Below, piece by piece: positions 1-7,849 of a stretch of DNA of 32,165 nt. How positions within the stretch are numbered: the first letter of the stretch is position 1; each line of letters starts with the position of its first letter. Location of the stretch: assembly GCA_943330235.2 (NCBI GenBank), contig CALQGY020000039.1:1-32165 (forward strand). The letters run 5' to 3'. The DNA is from Candidatus Kuenenia stuttgartensis (GTDB taxonomy: Bacteria; Gemmatimonadota; Gemmatimonadetes; Gemmatimonadales; Gemmatimonadaceae). The notes beneath the pieces are model-generated. The model did no database searches. It was given only the letters and a program-made list of their open reading frames with translations, and was not told the DNA's origin. A program made the position numbers and the translations under genes.

Positions 1-306
1 CGCGTGCTCAGCATCGATATACGCGGCGACCCCGCCGGTTTTCTGTGCGTTGGCCACGACGTGCAAGCACAAGGTGGTCTTGCCGCTGGACTCAGGGCCG
101 TAAATCTCGGTAACGCGCCCGCGCGGAATTCCGCCGATGCCGATCGCGGCATCGAGATTGATCGCTCCCGTGGGAATAGACTCGACGCGGACCTTGGAAT
201 CGGTACCGAGTCGCATGATCGATCCCTTGCCGCAGCTCTTCTCGATCTGCGCGACCGCGAGCGCCAGGGCCTTGCGCTTGTCATCTGCCATCACTGTGCT
301 CGCCAT
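1..306 (-). CDS. recA: RecA recombinase (partial, N-terminal 102 residues)
   Basis: RecA binds single-stranded DNA as an ATP-dependent filament, carries out strand exchange and activates SOS cleavage. The visible protein starts [20 protein letters not shown] and continues with the family's conserved [10 protein letters not shown] and [20 protein letters not shown] segments; GPESSGKT is the Walker A loop. It reaches YIDAEHA before running off the left edge, so the Walker B, L1/L2 loops and C-terminus are outside the window. Two in-frame ATG codons are possible (306 and 291). I use the upstream one, but the second also gives a normal RecA N-terminus. A promoter-like pair lies about 90 bp upstream. 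The yraN gene upstream is in the same direction, 123 bp away. Identity is secure; the exact start is less so. Confidence 0.96.
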   Translation of the reverse strand, partial: MASTVMADDKRKALALAVAQIEKSCGKGSIMRLGTDSKVRVESIPTGAINLDAAIGIGGIPRGRVTEIYGPESSGKTTLCLHVVANAQKTGGVAAYIDAEHA

Positions 307-392
307 CGGAACCCGCCTTCGTGAGAGGTGAAGCTGCCATGCCCTGGCCCGCGAAAATCTACCGGAACCGCCAGCAGGACCAAGACCCGAAT

Positions 393-421
393 AAAATACG
401 AAGAAGATGTCATGTGGACAA
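393..421 (-). promoter_or_regulatory. Candidate sigma70-type promoter of recA
   Basis: On the minus strand TTGTCC (421-416) is followed, after exactly 17 bases, by TATTTT (398-393). This is a plausible -35/-10 pair in the 123-bp gap between yraN and recA, giving a 5' leader of about 80 nt. I saw no clear LexA operator of the known types (CGAAC-N4-GTTC or GTTC-N7-GTTC) over it. Single GGTTCC words occur at about 309-314 and 362-367, which is not enough to call an operator. Confidence 0.4.
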
Positions 422-429
422 CTCCCCTG

Positions 430-804
430 TCAGAACATTCCTGATACAGGAAATGCGTCCGCTACGTGCCGCACCTTCACGCGGCCCTCAGACACCACAA
501 CCCCAATCACATCAAAGCGATAGGTGAGGTTGGGTGAACCAAATCGGTCCATCCACACGCAGGCCGAACGGCTGAGTTCGCGACGTTTTCTGGCGTGGAC
601 TGCCTCAACCGGGGAACCGAACTGGCAGTCGCGCCGAGCCTTGACCTCGACGAACGCCACTTCCTGATCGCGCCGAACGACCAGATCGAGGTCGCGATGT
701 CCAGACCGGAAGCGGTGCGCGACGATCTCCCAGCCATCGCGCTTGAGCCAACGCGCCGCGATCCGTTCGCCCAGAAGTCCCAGTGCCTGCCGCTGTTTTG
801 TCAT
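430..804 (-). CDS. YraN/UPF0102 family nuclease-like protein
   Basis: A 124-residue protein of the usual size for the YraN/UPF0102 family, which has a PD-(D/E)XK restriction-endonuclease-like fold and no firmly established role. The family signature is visible in order: GLLGERIAARWL (residues 9-20, with E13), GHRDLDLVV (35-43, with D40 as the likely metal ligand) and FVEVKAR (51-57, the E53-x-K55 pair). I start at ATG 804 because it places MTKQRQALG directly before the conserved GE helix. A GTG at 831 would add nine Arg-rich residues not expected in the family. It lies upstream of recA in the same direction. A nuclease role in DNA processing is suggested by fold only. Confidence 0.85.
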   Translation of the reverse strand: MTKQRQALGLLGERIAARWLKRDGWEIVAHRFRSGHRDLDLVVRRDQEVAFVEVKARRDCQFGSPVEAVHARKRRELSRSACVWMDRFGSPNLTYRFDVIGVVVSEGRVKVRHVADAFPVSGMF

Positions 805-816
805 GGCCCGAGAATA
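805..816 (-). promoter_or_regulatory. Possible -10 element of yraN, implying a leaderless mRNA
   Basis: On the minus strand TATTCT (816-811) ends only 6 bases before the chosen ATG of yraN. If it is a -10 box, transcription would start at or next to the A of the ATG. No convincing -35 element lies 16-18 bases upstream, and there is no Shine-Dalgarno sequence in front of this ATG. This is suggestive only. Confidence 0.2.
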
Positions 817-936
817 GCGCACTCGCCGCACCCTGCATCACCGGAATATTGCGCCGCTGGTTGTTCCATCGCGGCTTCGGCATCTTCCGACAAACGCGCC
901 GCTCCGGCGGCACCTCGACTCTTCTCCCATTCGGCC

Positions 937-3441
937 ATGCGACGTCCATCGAGCCTTGGTACTTTCGCGGCGGCAGTGCTCCTTGTCGGCGCCTCCTACG
1001 TGTCACTGCGACCCGTCGGCCCGCTCCCTGCGCTCGGACCATTTCTGGATCCAGCCAACGGTGTATGGAGCACCGTGACGACCGCGGAGCTTCCCGCCGA
1101 CGCGTCGGCGTCGATCCCCGGACTGGGTGCTGACACGCGCGTGATCTACGACGACCGCGCGGTGCCGCACATCTTCGCCCGCTCCGTGCGGGACGCGTAT
1201 AGAGCGCTTGGCTACGTTGTAGCGCGCGATCGCCTGTTCCAACTCGAACTCTCGGCGCGCGCCGGCGGCGGAACACTCACGGAACTCGTCGGCGCACGCG
1301 CGCTCGAGGTTGATCGTGACACGCGGGCCAGCGGGATGCCGGCATCGGCGGATGAGCGCGTCGCGCGCATGGACACCACGAGCTCCGCGTTTCAGCTCGC
1401 GACGTCGTACCTCGAAGGTGCCAATGCGTACATCGGCTCCCTCCGCGCGGCGGAGTATCCGATCGAGTACAAGCTGTTGGGACGCGCACCCAAGCGGATG
1501 CAGTTGGTGGACATCTTCCACCTGCTCAATCGCATGGGTGCTACGCTGGCGTCGTCCAATGATGAACTGCGGCATTTGCAGGCGAGTGCTCGCGTCGGCG
1601 CCGTTGCGGCCGATGCGCTCTTCCCCATGCATTCGCCCATCATCGAGCCGATTCAACCCAACGGTAGCAACGGCGTGCCGACATTCACCACCACACGCCT
1701 CCCGGCCCCCGGCACACCGGATTCGAGTGCGATGGCGATGCTCGGTGTCGCGCCCGCGTCTGCGGTCGACAAGCTGCTGGCCTTCGCTCCAGCGCGATCC
1801 GATGATGCGATCGGGAGTAACAACTGGGCCGTCGCGCCCTCGCGTACCGCCAACGGGCACGCGCTGCTCGCCGGTGATCCGCACCTTGAACTGACGCTGC
1901 CGAGCATCTGGTATGAGACCCACCTCGTCGTCCCGGACACGCTGGACGTGTACGGCGTAACGATCCCCGGCGCACCGGGCATCATCATCGGCTTCACCCC
2001 GGCCGTCGCGTGGACCTTCACCAATACGGGCGCCGATGTGATGGATTTCTACGCCGAAACGGTCGACCGTGCCGATGCGCCGACGCGGTATCAGGTGGAT
2101 GGCCAGTGGCGATCACTGACGCTGCGCACGGAGTCCTATCGCGATCCGGCGGGTCGCGTTTTGCGCACGGATACGCTGCGCTTCACGCATCGTGGCCCCA
2201 TGCGAAAGGTCGGCGTGAAGTGGGTCTCCGTCCGGTGGACGGTGCTTGAGTCCATGCGTGTGCTGGAGGGGTTTGATGCCGCGTCCCGCGCCACGTCATC
2301 AGACGCGATGCTCGCGGCGATGGGCACGTTGTACGAGTCCCCCGCGCAGAACATGCTGACGGCAGACACCGCCGGCACCATCGCCATTCGCTCAACCGGG
2401 CGGTATCCGCTGCGCCCCAGCGATGGCCGCGGTGATCACCTCCGCGACGGCAGCCTGAGCGCGAACGATTGGATCGGCAATTGGCAGGTGGCCGAGTATC
2501 CGCAGGCCTTCCGTCCTGCGCAGGGGTTCCTCGCGTCGGCGAATCAGGAACCCTTCGACCCGAACGCGCAGTCCCGATATTTCGGTGCGAATTGGGAACG
2601 TCCATGGCGCGCGATGCAGATCAATACGCTGCTCCGCGCGGACTCCGCGGTGACCCCAGACGCCATGCGTCGCTATCAATCTGATCCTGGGAGTGCTCGC
2701 GCGGAGTACTTCGTCCCCGCCCTCTTGAGCGCCGCGCGCGGCGCGACGGACCCGAAGGTATCGCGCGCCGCCGCACTCCTCGCCGAGTGGGACAAACGCT
2801 ACACGAAAGACAACCGTCGGGCGGTGCTCTTCGAGGCGATGATGTCGCAGCTCTCGCTGCGATTGTGGGATGAATTCCACCCGGACACGACCAGTGGGCC
2901 GACGCCGAATGACATGATGACGGCGGTGCTACTGAGCGATTCCGCGTCGGTGTGGTGGGATGAGCGTGCAACACCCGCCGTCGAACATCGCGACGATCTC
3001 CTGCGTGCGATCATGGCCAGTGCGCTGGATTCCGTCACGGCAGCACGCGGCGATCCGGCAGCCGACACATGGCGTTGGGATCATGTGCGCTTTGCCAACG
3101 TTGATCACCTGCTGCGGTTACCCGCCTTCTCCCGTCGGAATATCCCTGTGCAGGGTGGATCGGCGACGCTCTGGCCTTCCACCGGTGACGGGCGGCACGG
3201 CCCGAGTTGGCGGATGGTGGTGGAGATGTCCTCACCGCGTCGCGCCTGGGCCACCTATCCGGGCGGGCAATCCGGCAATCCGGTGAGCGCCCGCTACGCC
3301 GACCGTCTCGCGTCGTGGCGCGAGGGGTTGCTTGATACGCTGCGCCTCCCCGCTACCGCCGCACAACTGCCGGCGTCGCAGCAGCGCGCTCGCTTGACGT
3401 TGACCCCGATGGGAGCCCCGAAGGGAGGAGTCGCCCGATGA
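937..3441 (+). CDS. Penicillin acylase family Ntn hydrolase
   Basis: An 834-residue member of the penicillin amidase (S45) family. These exported precursors cleave themselves into alpha and beta chains and hydrolyse amide bonds of acylated compounds such as beta-lactams or acyl-homoserine lactones. A hydrophobic stretch at residues 9-23 is a likely signal peptide or anchor. The alpha-chain motif YDDRAVPHIFA precedes the processing site IGSNNW; S294 would be the new N-terminal nucleophile of the beta chain. IPGAPGIIIGFTPAVAWTFT follows, and N536 in SANQEP lies at beta position 243, matching the oxyanion Asn of E. coli penicillin G acylase (beta 241). The start is the ATG immediately before the signal-like segment; there is no clear Shine-Dalgarno. 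The substrate cannot be read from sequence. Its stop overlaps the next start as ATGA. Confidence 0.9.
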   Translation: MRRPSSLGTFAAAVLLVGASYVSLRPVGPLPALGPFLDPANGVWSTVTTAELPADASASIPGLGADTRVIYDDRAVPHIFARSVRDAYRALGYVVARDRLFQLELSARAGGGTLTELVGARALEVDRDTRASGMPASADERVARMDTTSSAFQLATSYLEGANAYIGSLRAAEYPIEYKLLGRAPKRMQLVDIFHLLNRMGATLASSNDELRHLQASARVGAVAADALFPMHSPIIEPIQPNGSNGVPTFTTTRLPAPGTPDSSAMAMLGVAPASAVDKLLAFAPARSDDAIGSNNWAVAPSRTANGHALLAGDPHLELTLPSIWYETHLVVPDTLDVYGVTIPGAPGIIIGFTPAVAWTFTNTGADVMDFYAETVDRADAPTRYQVDGQWRSLTLRTESYRDPAGRVLRTDTLRFTHRGPMRKVGVKWVSVRWTVLESMRVLEGFDAASRATSSDAMLAAMGTLYESPAQNMLTADTAGTIAIRSTGRYPLRPSDGRGDHLRDGSLSANDWIGNWQVAEYPQAFRPAQGFLASANQEPFDPNAQSRYFGANWERPWRAMQINTLLRADSAVTPDAMRRYQSDPGSARAEYFVPALLSAARGATDPKVSRAAALLAEWDKRYTKDNRRAVLFEAMMSQLSLRLWDEFHPDTTSGPTPNDMMTAVLLSDSASVWWDERATPAVEHRDDLLRAIMASALDSVTAARGDPAADTWRWDHVRFANVDHLLRLPAFSRRNIPVQGGSATLWPSTGDGRHGPSWRMVVEMSSPRRAWATYPGGQSGNPVSARYADRLASWREGLLDTLRLPATAAQLPASQQRARLTLTPMGAPKGGVAR

Positions 3442-3791
3442 TCCAGTTGCTGCGTCTTGCCGCTCTCGCCGCCATCATCGCGGTCGGCACCTTCACATTG
3501 GGCTGGTACGCCGTGCCGCTCGCCGCTGCGGTGTTCGCGCTCCTGACACGTGGAGCGCGCGCGCCATCCGAAGCCGCCATGGCTGCGTTCGGTGCGTGGC
3601 TGGTCTTGCTGCTGCGAATGCAGCGGTTTCCCTCCTTCGGGACGCTGCTGGACCAACTCGGCCAGATCTTCCCGGTGCCGGGCTTCGTCGTAGCCTTGCT
3701 GACGCTTCTCTTGGCGGCCGTGCTGGCCGCCACGGCCGCCCGTGTCACTCTCGGCATCATCGGCATTCGCGAGACGCCAACGCGCCCCTAG
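3438..3791 (+). CDS. Small integral membrane protein, unknown function
   Basis: A 117-residue, strongly hydrophobic protein with three or four predicted membrane segments (about residues 5-22, 24-38, 45-60 and 82-108), joined by short Arg/Ala-rich loops. I do not recognise a family. It starts inside the stop codon of the acylase gene (ATGA), so the two are almost certainly co-translated, and it may anchor or help localise that enzyme; this is inference from coupling only. It converges on the glycerophosphodiesterase gene, with 76 bp between the stops. That gap contains a short direct repeat of ACGGTGGCTAC but no obvious terminator. Confidence 0.75.
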   Translation: MIQLLRLAALAAIIAVGTFTLGWYAVPLAAAVFALLTRGARAPSEAAMAAFGAWLVLLLRMQRFPSFGTLLDQLGQIFPVPGFVVALLTLLLAAVLAATAARVTLGIIGIRETPTRP

Positions 3792-3867
3792 CTGCCAGTG
3801 GAACGGTGGCTACACGGTGGCTACATCGCGCATCAACAGCGTCGCCACCGCGGCTCGGCGAAGCGGA

Positions 3868-4641
3868 CTACCCCTTCGCGCGAGCCGCCAAGATGGCAGC
3901 GGGATCGTCGCTGATGATCCCGTTCACGCCCTTGGCCCAGAGACGACGAGCATGATCCGGATCATTGATCGTCCAGATGTGCGTGACGGTGCGCGATCCT
4001 CGAAAGGACCGGACGAGCGACCGGATGGGGACTGGGATGCCGTTGTGATACGGCGGGATGCACAACGCCTCGAAGGGCGCCACGACACGCCGTCCCAGTA
4101 GCGCTCCCGGCAGACAGCGCACGACGTCACTGGTGGACGCGCCAAGCGCGAAGCCGGCCCCTCGGAGCGGACGCACGGCTCGGGCGTCAAAGCCGGCCAC
4201 GATCACGCGCTTCGCCAGTCCGTGCTTGAGGATGGCCGCACGCAGCGGCTCGGTGGCGTCTGGCGTTTTCAGCTCGATGATGAACGGCAATTCGCGCGGC
4301 AGTGATTCCACAGCGGTATCGAAGGACACGATGGTGGCCCCGCGTCCGCGCCACGGGAACGTGCGCCCGCCATCGGTCGTGAATCGATAGCCCGCATCGA
4401 TGGCCTCGAGTTCCGCCCGCGAGCGCGCCGCCACGGCCCCGCGTTCGCCGGTGGTGCGATCCAGCGTCGCATCGTGCATCAGCATGAGATGCCTATCACG
4501 CGAGACGTGCAGATCGAACTCGAGCGCATCGACGCCGAGCGCGACGGCCTCTAGGAGCGACGGCAGCGTCTCCTCGGGCGCATGCGCGCGATTGCCGCGA
4601 TGTCCAATGACGGGATGCGCTGACGGATCGAGGAGGATCAT
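3868..4641 (-). CDS. Glycerophosphodiester phosphodiesterase (GDPD family)
   Basis: Hydrolyses glycerophosphodiesters from phospholipid turnover to glycerol-3-phosphate and an alcohol. The 257-residue length and lack of a signal peptide fit the cytoplasmic UgpQ-like form rather than periplasmic GlpQ. The catalytic pattern is complete: HRG at 14-16, the acidic residue of APEET (E23), E41 and D43 in ALEFDLHVS, and H56-D57 in LMHD. Later conserved segments are FIIELK, HIWTIND and GVNGIISDDP near the C-terminus. It lies downstream of the TonB-dependent receptor gene but beyond a strong hairpin, so it may be transcribed separately. Confidence 0.92.
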   Translation of the reverse strand: MILLDPSAHPVIGHRGNRAHAPEETLPSLLEAVALGVDALEFDLHVSRDRHLMLMHDATLDRTTGERGAVAARSRAELEAIDAGYRFTTDGGRTFPWRGRGATIVSFDTAVESLPRELPFIIELKTPDATEPLRAAILKHGLAKRVIVAGFDARAVRPLRGAGFALGASTSDVVRCLPGALLGRRVVAPFEALCIPPYHNGIPVPIRSLVRSFRGSRTVTHIWTINDPDHARRLWAKGVNGIISDDPAAILAARAKG

Positions 4642-4656
4642 TCCGCAAGATAGCAG

Positions 4657-4692
4657 AACGGGGCGGTACGTCGCCTGACGTACCGCCCCGTT
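4657..4692 (-). terminator. Perfect 16-bp hairpin after the TonB-receptor gene
   Basis: Bases 4657-4672 and 4677-4692 are exact reverse complements around the loop GCCT. The stem is GC-rich and lies 64 bp beyond the receptor stop codon. In the minus direction it is followed by a weak pyrimidine tract (CTGCTATCTT) rather than a clean U run. It therefore fits a factor-independent terminator with a poor tail, or a transcript-stabilising end structure. Its plus-strand tail has no U run either. Confidence 0.65.
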
Positions 4693-4755
4693 GTGACATG
4701 TTGGTTGCGTTGGCCGGGCGACAAGTCGCCGACCGGCTCCCGCATCAGTCTGCGA

Positions 4756-7716
4756 TCAGAACGAGTACTGGAGACGCGTCATGATCATGCGCCCGATCTC
4801 CGGCGCGCCGGCAAAGGTCCGGACCTTGTTGTTGAAGACGTTCGTCGCGCCGAGCGTCCACATCAACTTCTGGGCGCCGAGGTCGAAGTGCTTCGTGATC
4901 TGCGTATCGAACGTGACGGCTTCCGGCACGGTCTCATAGCAGAACGTTCCGGTCGCGGCCGGCGCGCACTTGTTGTATCCGGTCGCACCAGCGGCCGGCA
5001 CTGCGGCACCCAACTGGCCCGCGGCGATGGCATACGCGTTGTTCGTCGCGTACACGCCCGAGTTGATGGGATACGCTTCGTTGTAGCGGGCGCGGAGTTC
5101 GAAGCCCATGCCGTTCCCTTCGTTACGATATCGGCCGCCAATGGAGCCGCGCGACATCGGTGAATTGGACGCGAGCGGGATACCGCCGATCGGGACGTCC
5201 TTCCAGATATTCTGATTCTGGTACGAATACGCGGCTTCAAACGTGAGGCGTTCGGTAGCCACGATGTCGGCGGCGAGGTCGATGCCCTTCACCCAGAGCG
5301 ACTTGTTCACGGCCGAATACGTCGCGTAGACCGCGGTGGGCGAGGAGTTCGGGCTGTCGAACGTCACCACACCGAGCGGTGCCGGCGCCAGCGCGGTCGT
5401 CAGGCCGGTCGCGAGCGCGGGAGCGAGGCCGCCGACCAGCTGGAGCGCCTGCGCCTGCGTGAGTCCACCCTGGATGAGGGCGGGCACGAGATAGGCGCCC
5501 AACTGCGCGCCGATGTAGCCGCCCATCGATCCGGCGTTCGCGAACACGTTGGGCGTGGCGAGTGCGGACGTGGTGGCGACGTCACCGCGGTTCTGGCCCC
5601 AGAGGGAGATGTCGTAGCGGAACTTGTTCCCGATGATGCCCTTGTATCCGAACTCGTACGTCTCGTTGTAGGACGCGCCGAGCGGAGCGATGGACTTGAG
5701 ATCCGTCGTCGCGAGGGGCACGGTCCCCGAGGAGAGGTACGAGACGCGCGTGGTGATATCCGTGTTGGTCGGCGTGCGCGTCCCGAGGAACTGAATGGCT
5801 CCGCTGGCGAGCGACGCGGCGATTGCCTGCGCCTGCGCGGCCGGCAGTCCGGCCTGCTGCAGCGCGCCGGTGATGCCGGGGGCGATGGCGGCGGTCAGCG
5901 CCGTCGCATTGCCCTGCACGAGTGCCGGGAAGGCGCTCGCGGCGCTGGCGCCGACGAAACCACCCGCGCCGGTGAAGCGCGACTTCATGCAGTACGCGCC
6001 GAAGGCGCTGTTGGTGCTGCACGACTGATTGAACTGAAATCCAGTCTTCGGCGGGTTACCGCGCGCCACCAAGTCAAAGCCGGAACCACCGAGGTTGCTC
6101 GCGGCCTTGAGATCGAGGAAGAACGAGAAATTGGCCGGCGTCGAGAAGGCACGATTGTACGTGACGCGGATGTTCTGGTTCTCAGTGGGCTTGAAGATCA
6201 GCGCGGCGCGCGGCGAGAAGAAATCGCCCTCGACCACGTTGTTGCGATCCGTGCGCGCCGCCAAGAGCACTTCAAACTGCTTGGTGGGCTTGGTGCTGGA
6301 CTGCAGGTACGCACCGTACTCGGTGACCTGATCGACGTCTTCGTTGGCGCCGTTGATCGTGCCGCCCGTGCGCGGATCGGTCTTGATGTAATCGAGGCCG
6401 TAGGTAAACGACTGCTTCTTCCCGAAGTCGACGCCATGCTGCACCTGCAGCGCCATGACGCGAGACTGGTCGACGATGGGCTGGCCGGTACGCAGGAGAT
6501 ACGTGCCCTTGTCCGAGGTGCCCACATCGTTGCCGGCATCGCTGTAGTTCGCGAAGGCCTGGGCGAACAGCTTGTTCCACCGGAAGCGCTGCTGCAAGCT
6601 GGTGTAGGTCCAATTCTTAATCTGCGCCGTACCGTTGGCACCGGTCAGTTCCAAGCCGCTGCCGATCTTGGTGTAGCCGACCGTCGTGATGGCTTCCATG
6701 CCCTCGCGCGGCCGCACATCCATACGAGCCTCGCCGGTCATCTTCTGCAAACCGAAATCGCGCACGTTGGCCTTGCCGGAGCGCGATGCCGGGACACCCG
6801 TGGTCGGGAAGGTCCCAGGCTCGGACTTGTCGTTGTATTCCCAGTCGTTGCCCTGCATGTACTCACCCGACAGCTTGTACGCGAGCTTGTCGTTGATCTT
6901 CCCCGCATGCCGCACGCCGGCGCGCAGGACGGAGCGCTCGCCGCCGTCGATGCTGATGGTGGTGCCCTGCGAGTTGAACGGCGACTTCGTGATCACGTGC
7001 AGCACGCCGGACGAGCTGTTCGGCCCGTACAACGCGGAGGCCGGACCAAGCAGGACTTCGATCCGATCGATGTCTTCGTTGGTGCCGGTAAACAGGAACG
7101 GCACATTGACACGCAGCGACGGCACGCCGGCGAAGCGATAGTCCTGCAGCATCAGCATGGAACCGCTGAAGGCATTGTTGAAGCCGCGGGCGACCACGTT
7201 GGCCTGCGCGATACCGCCCTTGCTGATATCGATGCCGGGGGTCGCACGGAGATGGTCGGCGATCGTGACAGCCGGACGCTCTTCGATACGCTCGGACGTA
7301 ATCACGGAGATCTGCGCCGGGGCATCGAGGGCCTTCTCGGGGCGGCTGCGGCTCGCGGTCACGACCGTTTGATTCAGCTCGATGACGCGAGCGGCCAGCG
7401 TGACGTTGTAGACGCTGCCGGGACGCGCATTCGCAATCGTCTTCGACTCGAAGCCGATGCGACGGACCATGACCGTGTAGCTGCCATCGGCCACGCCCAC
7501 GATGCGGTACGTCCCGTCCGCGCCGGTCATGGCGTTGTACGACTTCGCGCCGGTCGCGCGGACTTCGGCGTCGGTGATGGGAGCGCCAGTGGCGGCGTTC
7601 GTGACCTTACCGGAGAGCGTTCCAGCCTGAGCCGCCAACCCACGCGCCGCCATCGGCAGCACGCCGAGCGCCAAAAGCGTCGTGGAAAAAAACTGTCGAA
7701 CCCGTATCACAGACAT
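4756..7716 (-). CDS. TonB-dependent outer-membrane receptor with carboxypeptidase-like N-terminal domain
   Basis: A 986-residue outer-membrane transporter. A signal peptide (about 1-30, ending near GLAAQA) is followed by a carboxypeptidase-regulatory-like beta-sandwich (about 32-110, starting GTLSGKVTNAATGAPI). The plug comes next, with NQTVVTASR, RATPGIDIS, LLGPASALYGPNSSSGVLHV and VITKSP, and then a beta-barrel ending in an aromatic residue (LQYSF), as barrel proteins do. I start at ATG 7716: GAGGTG lies 4 bases upstream, and the open frame before it reads as junk. The barrel has two Ala-rich insertions and two short Cys-x(8-9)-Cys loops. Substrate unknown. A TTGACG at 7836-7831 is a possible -35, but no good -10 was seen. 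The neighbouring ftsK ends 133 bp upstream. Confidence 0.93.
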   Translation of the reverse strand: MSVIRVRQFFSTTLLALGVLPMAARGLAAQAGTLSGKVTNAATGAPITDAEVRATGAKSYNAMTGADGTYRIVGVADGSYTVMVRRIGFESKTIANARPGSVYNVTLAARVIELNQTVVTASRSRPEKALDAPAQISVITSERIEERPAVTIADHLRATPGIDISKGGIAQANVVARGFNNAFSGSMLMLQDYRFAGVPSLRVNVPFLFTGTNEDIDRIEVLLGPASALYGPNSSSGVLHVITKSPFNSQGTTISIDGGERSVLRAGVRHAGKINDKLAYKLSGEYMQGNDWEYNDKSEPGTFPTTGVPASRSGKANVRDFGLQKMTGEARMDVRPREGMEAITTVGYTKIGSGLELTGANGTAQIKNWTYTSLQQRFRWNKLFAQAFANYSDAGNDVGTSDKGTYLLRTGQPIVDQSRVMALQVQHGVDFGKKQSFTYGLDYIKTDPRTGGTINGANEDVDQVTEYGAYLQSSTKPTKQFEVLLAARTDRNNVVEGDFFSPRAALIFKPTENQNIRVTYNRAFSTPANFSFFLDLKAASNLGGSGFDLVARGNPPKTGFQFNQSCSTNSAFGAYCMKSRFTGAGGFVGASAASAFPALVQGNATALTAAIAPGITGALQQAGLPAAQAQAIAASLASGAIQFLGTRTPTNTDITTRVSYLSSGTVPLATTDLKSIAPLGASYNETYEFGYKGIIGNKFRYDISLWGQNRGDVATTSALATPNVFANAGSMGGYIGAQLGAYLVPALIQGGLTQAQALQLVGGLAPALATGLTTALAPAPLGVVTFDSPNSSPTAVYATYSAVNKSLWVKGIDLAADIVATERLTFEAAYSYQNQNIWKDVPIGGIPLASNSPMSRGSIGGRYRNEGNGMGFELRARYNEAYPINSGVYATNNAYAIAAGQLGAAVPAAGATGYNKCAPAATGTFCYETVPEAVTFDTQITKHFDLGAQKLMWTLGATNVFNNKVRTFAGAPEIGRMIMTRLQYSF

Positions 7717-7849
7717 CGTACACCTCGGGAGGGGGGAGAGGTACGTCACGCCATCAGCTGGCTTGAATGAACCCTGAAACCGCACATCGGTAATTCTGAC
7801 TGTCCCTATGTTCGCTGGACGGTGCAACTCCGTCAATACATCGTGACAC

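Noticed and set aside
362..367. GGTTCC words upstream of recA as half of a LexA box
   Set aside because: No correctly spaced second half-site was found near the promoter.
595..936. 114-residue N-terminal extension of the acylase
   Set aside because: It would overlap yraN and place the signal peptide far from the N-terminus; the start at 937 gives a normal exported precursor.
3802..3826. Direct repeat of ACGGTGGCTAC between convergent genes
   Set aside because: Only two 11-base copies with no inverted partner or flanking mobile-element feature; probably chance or a small duplication.
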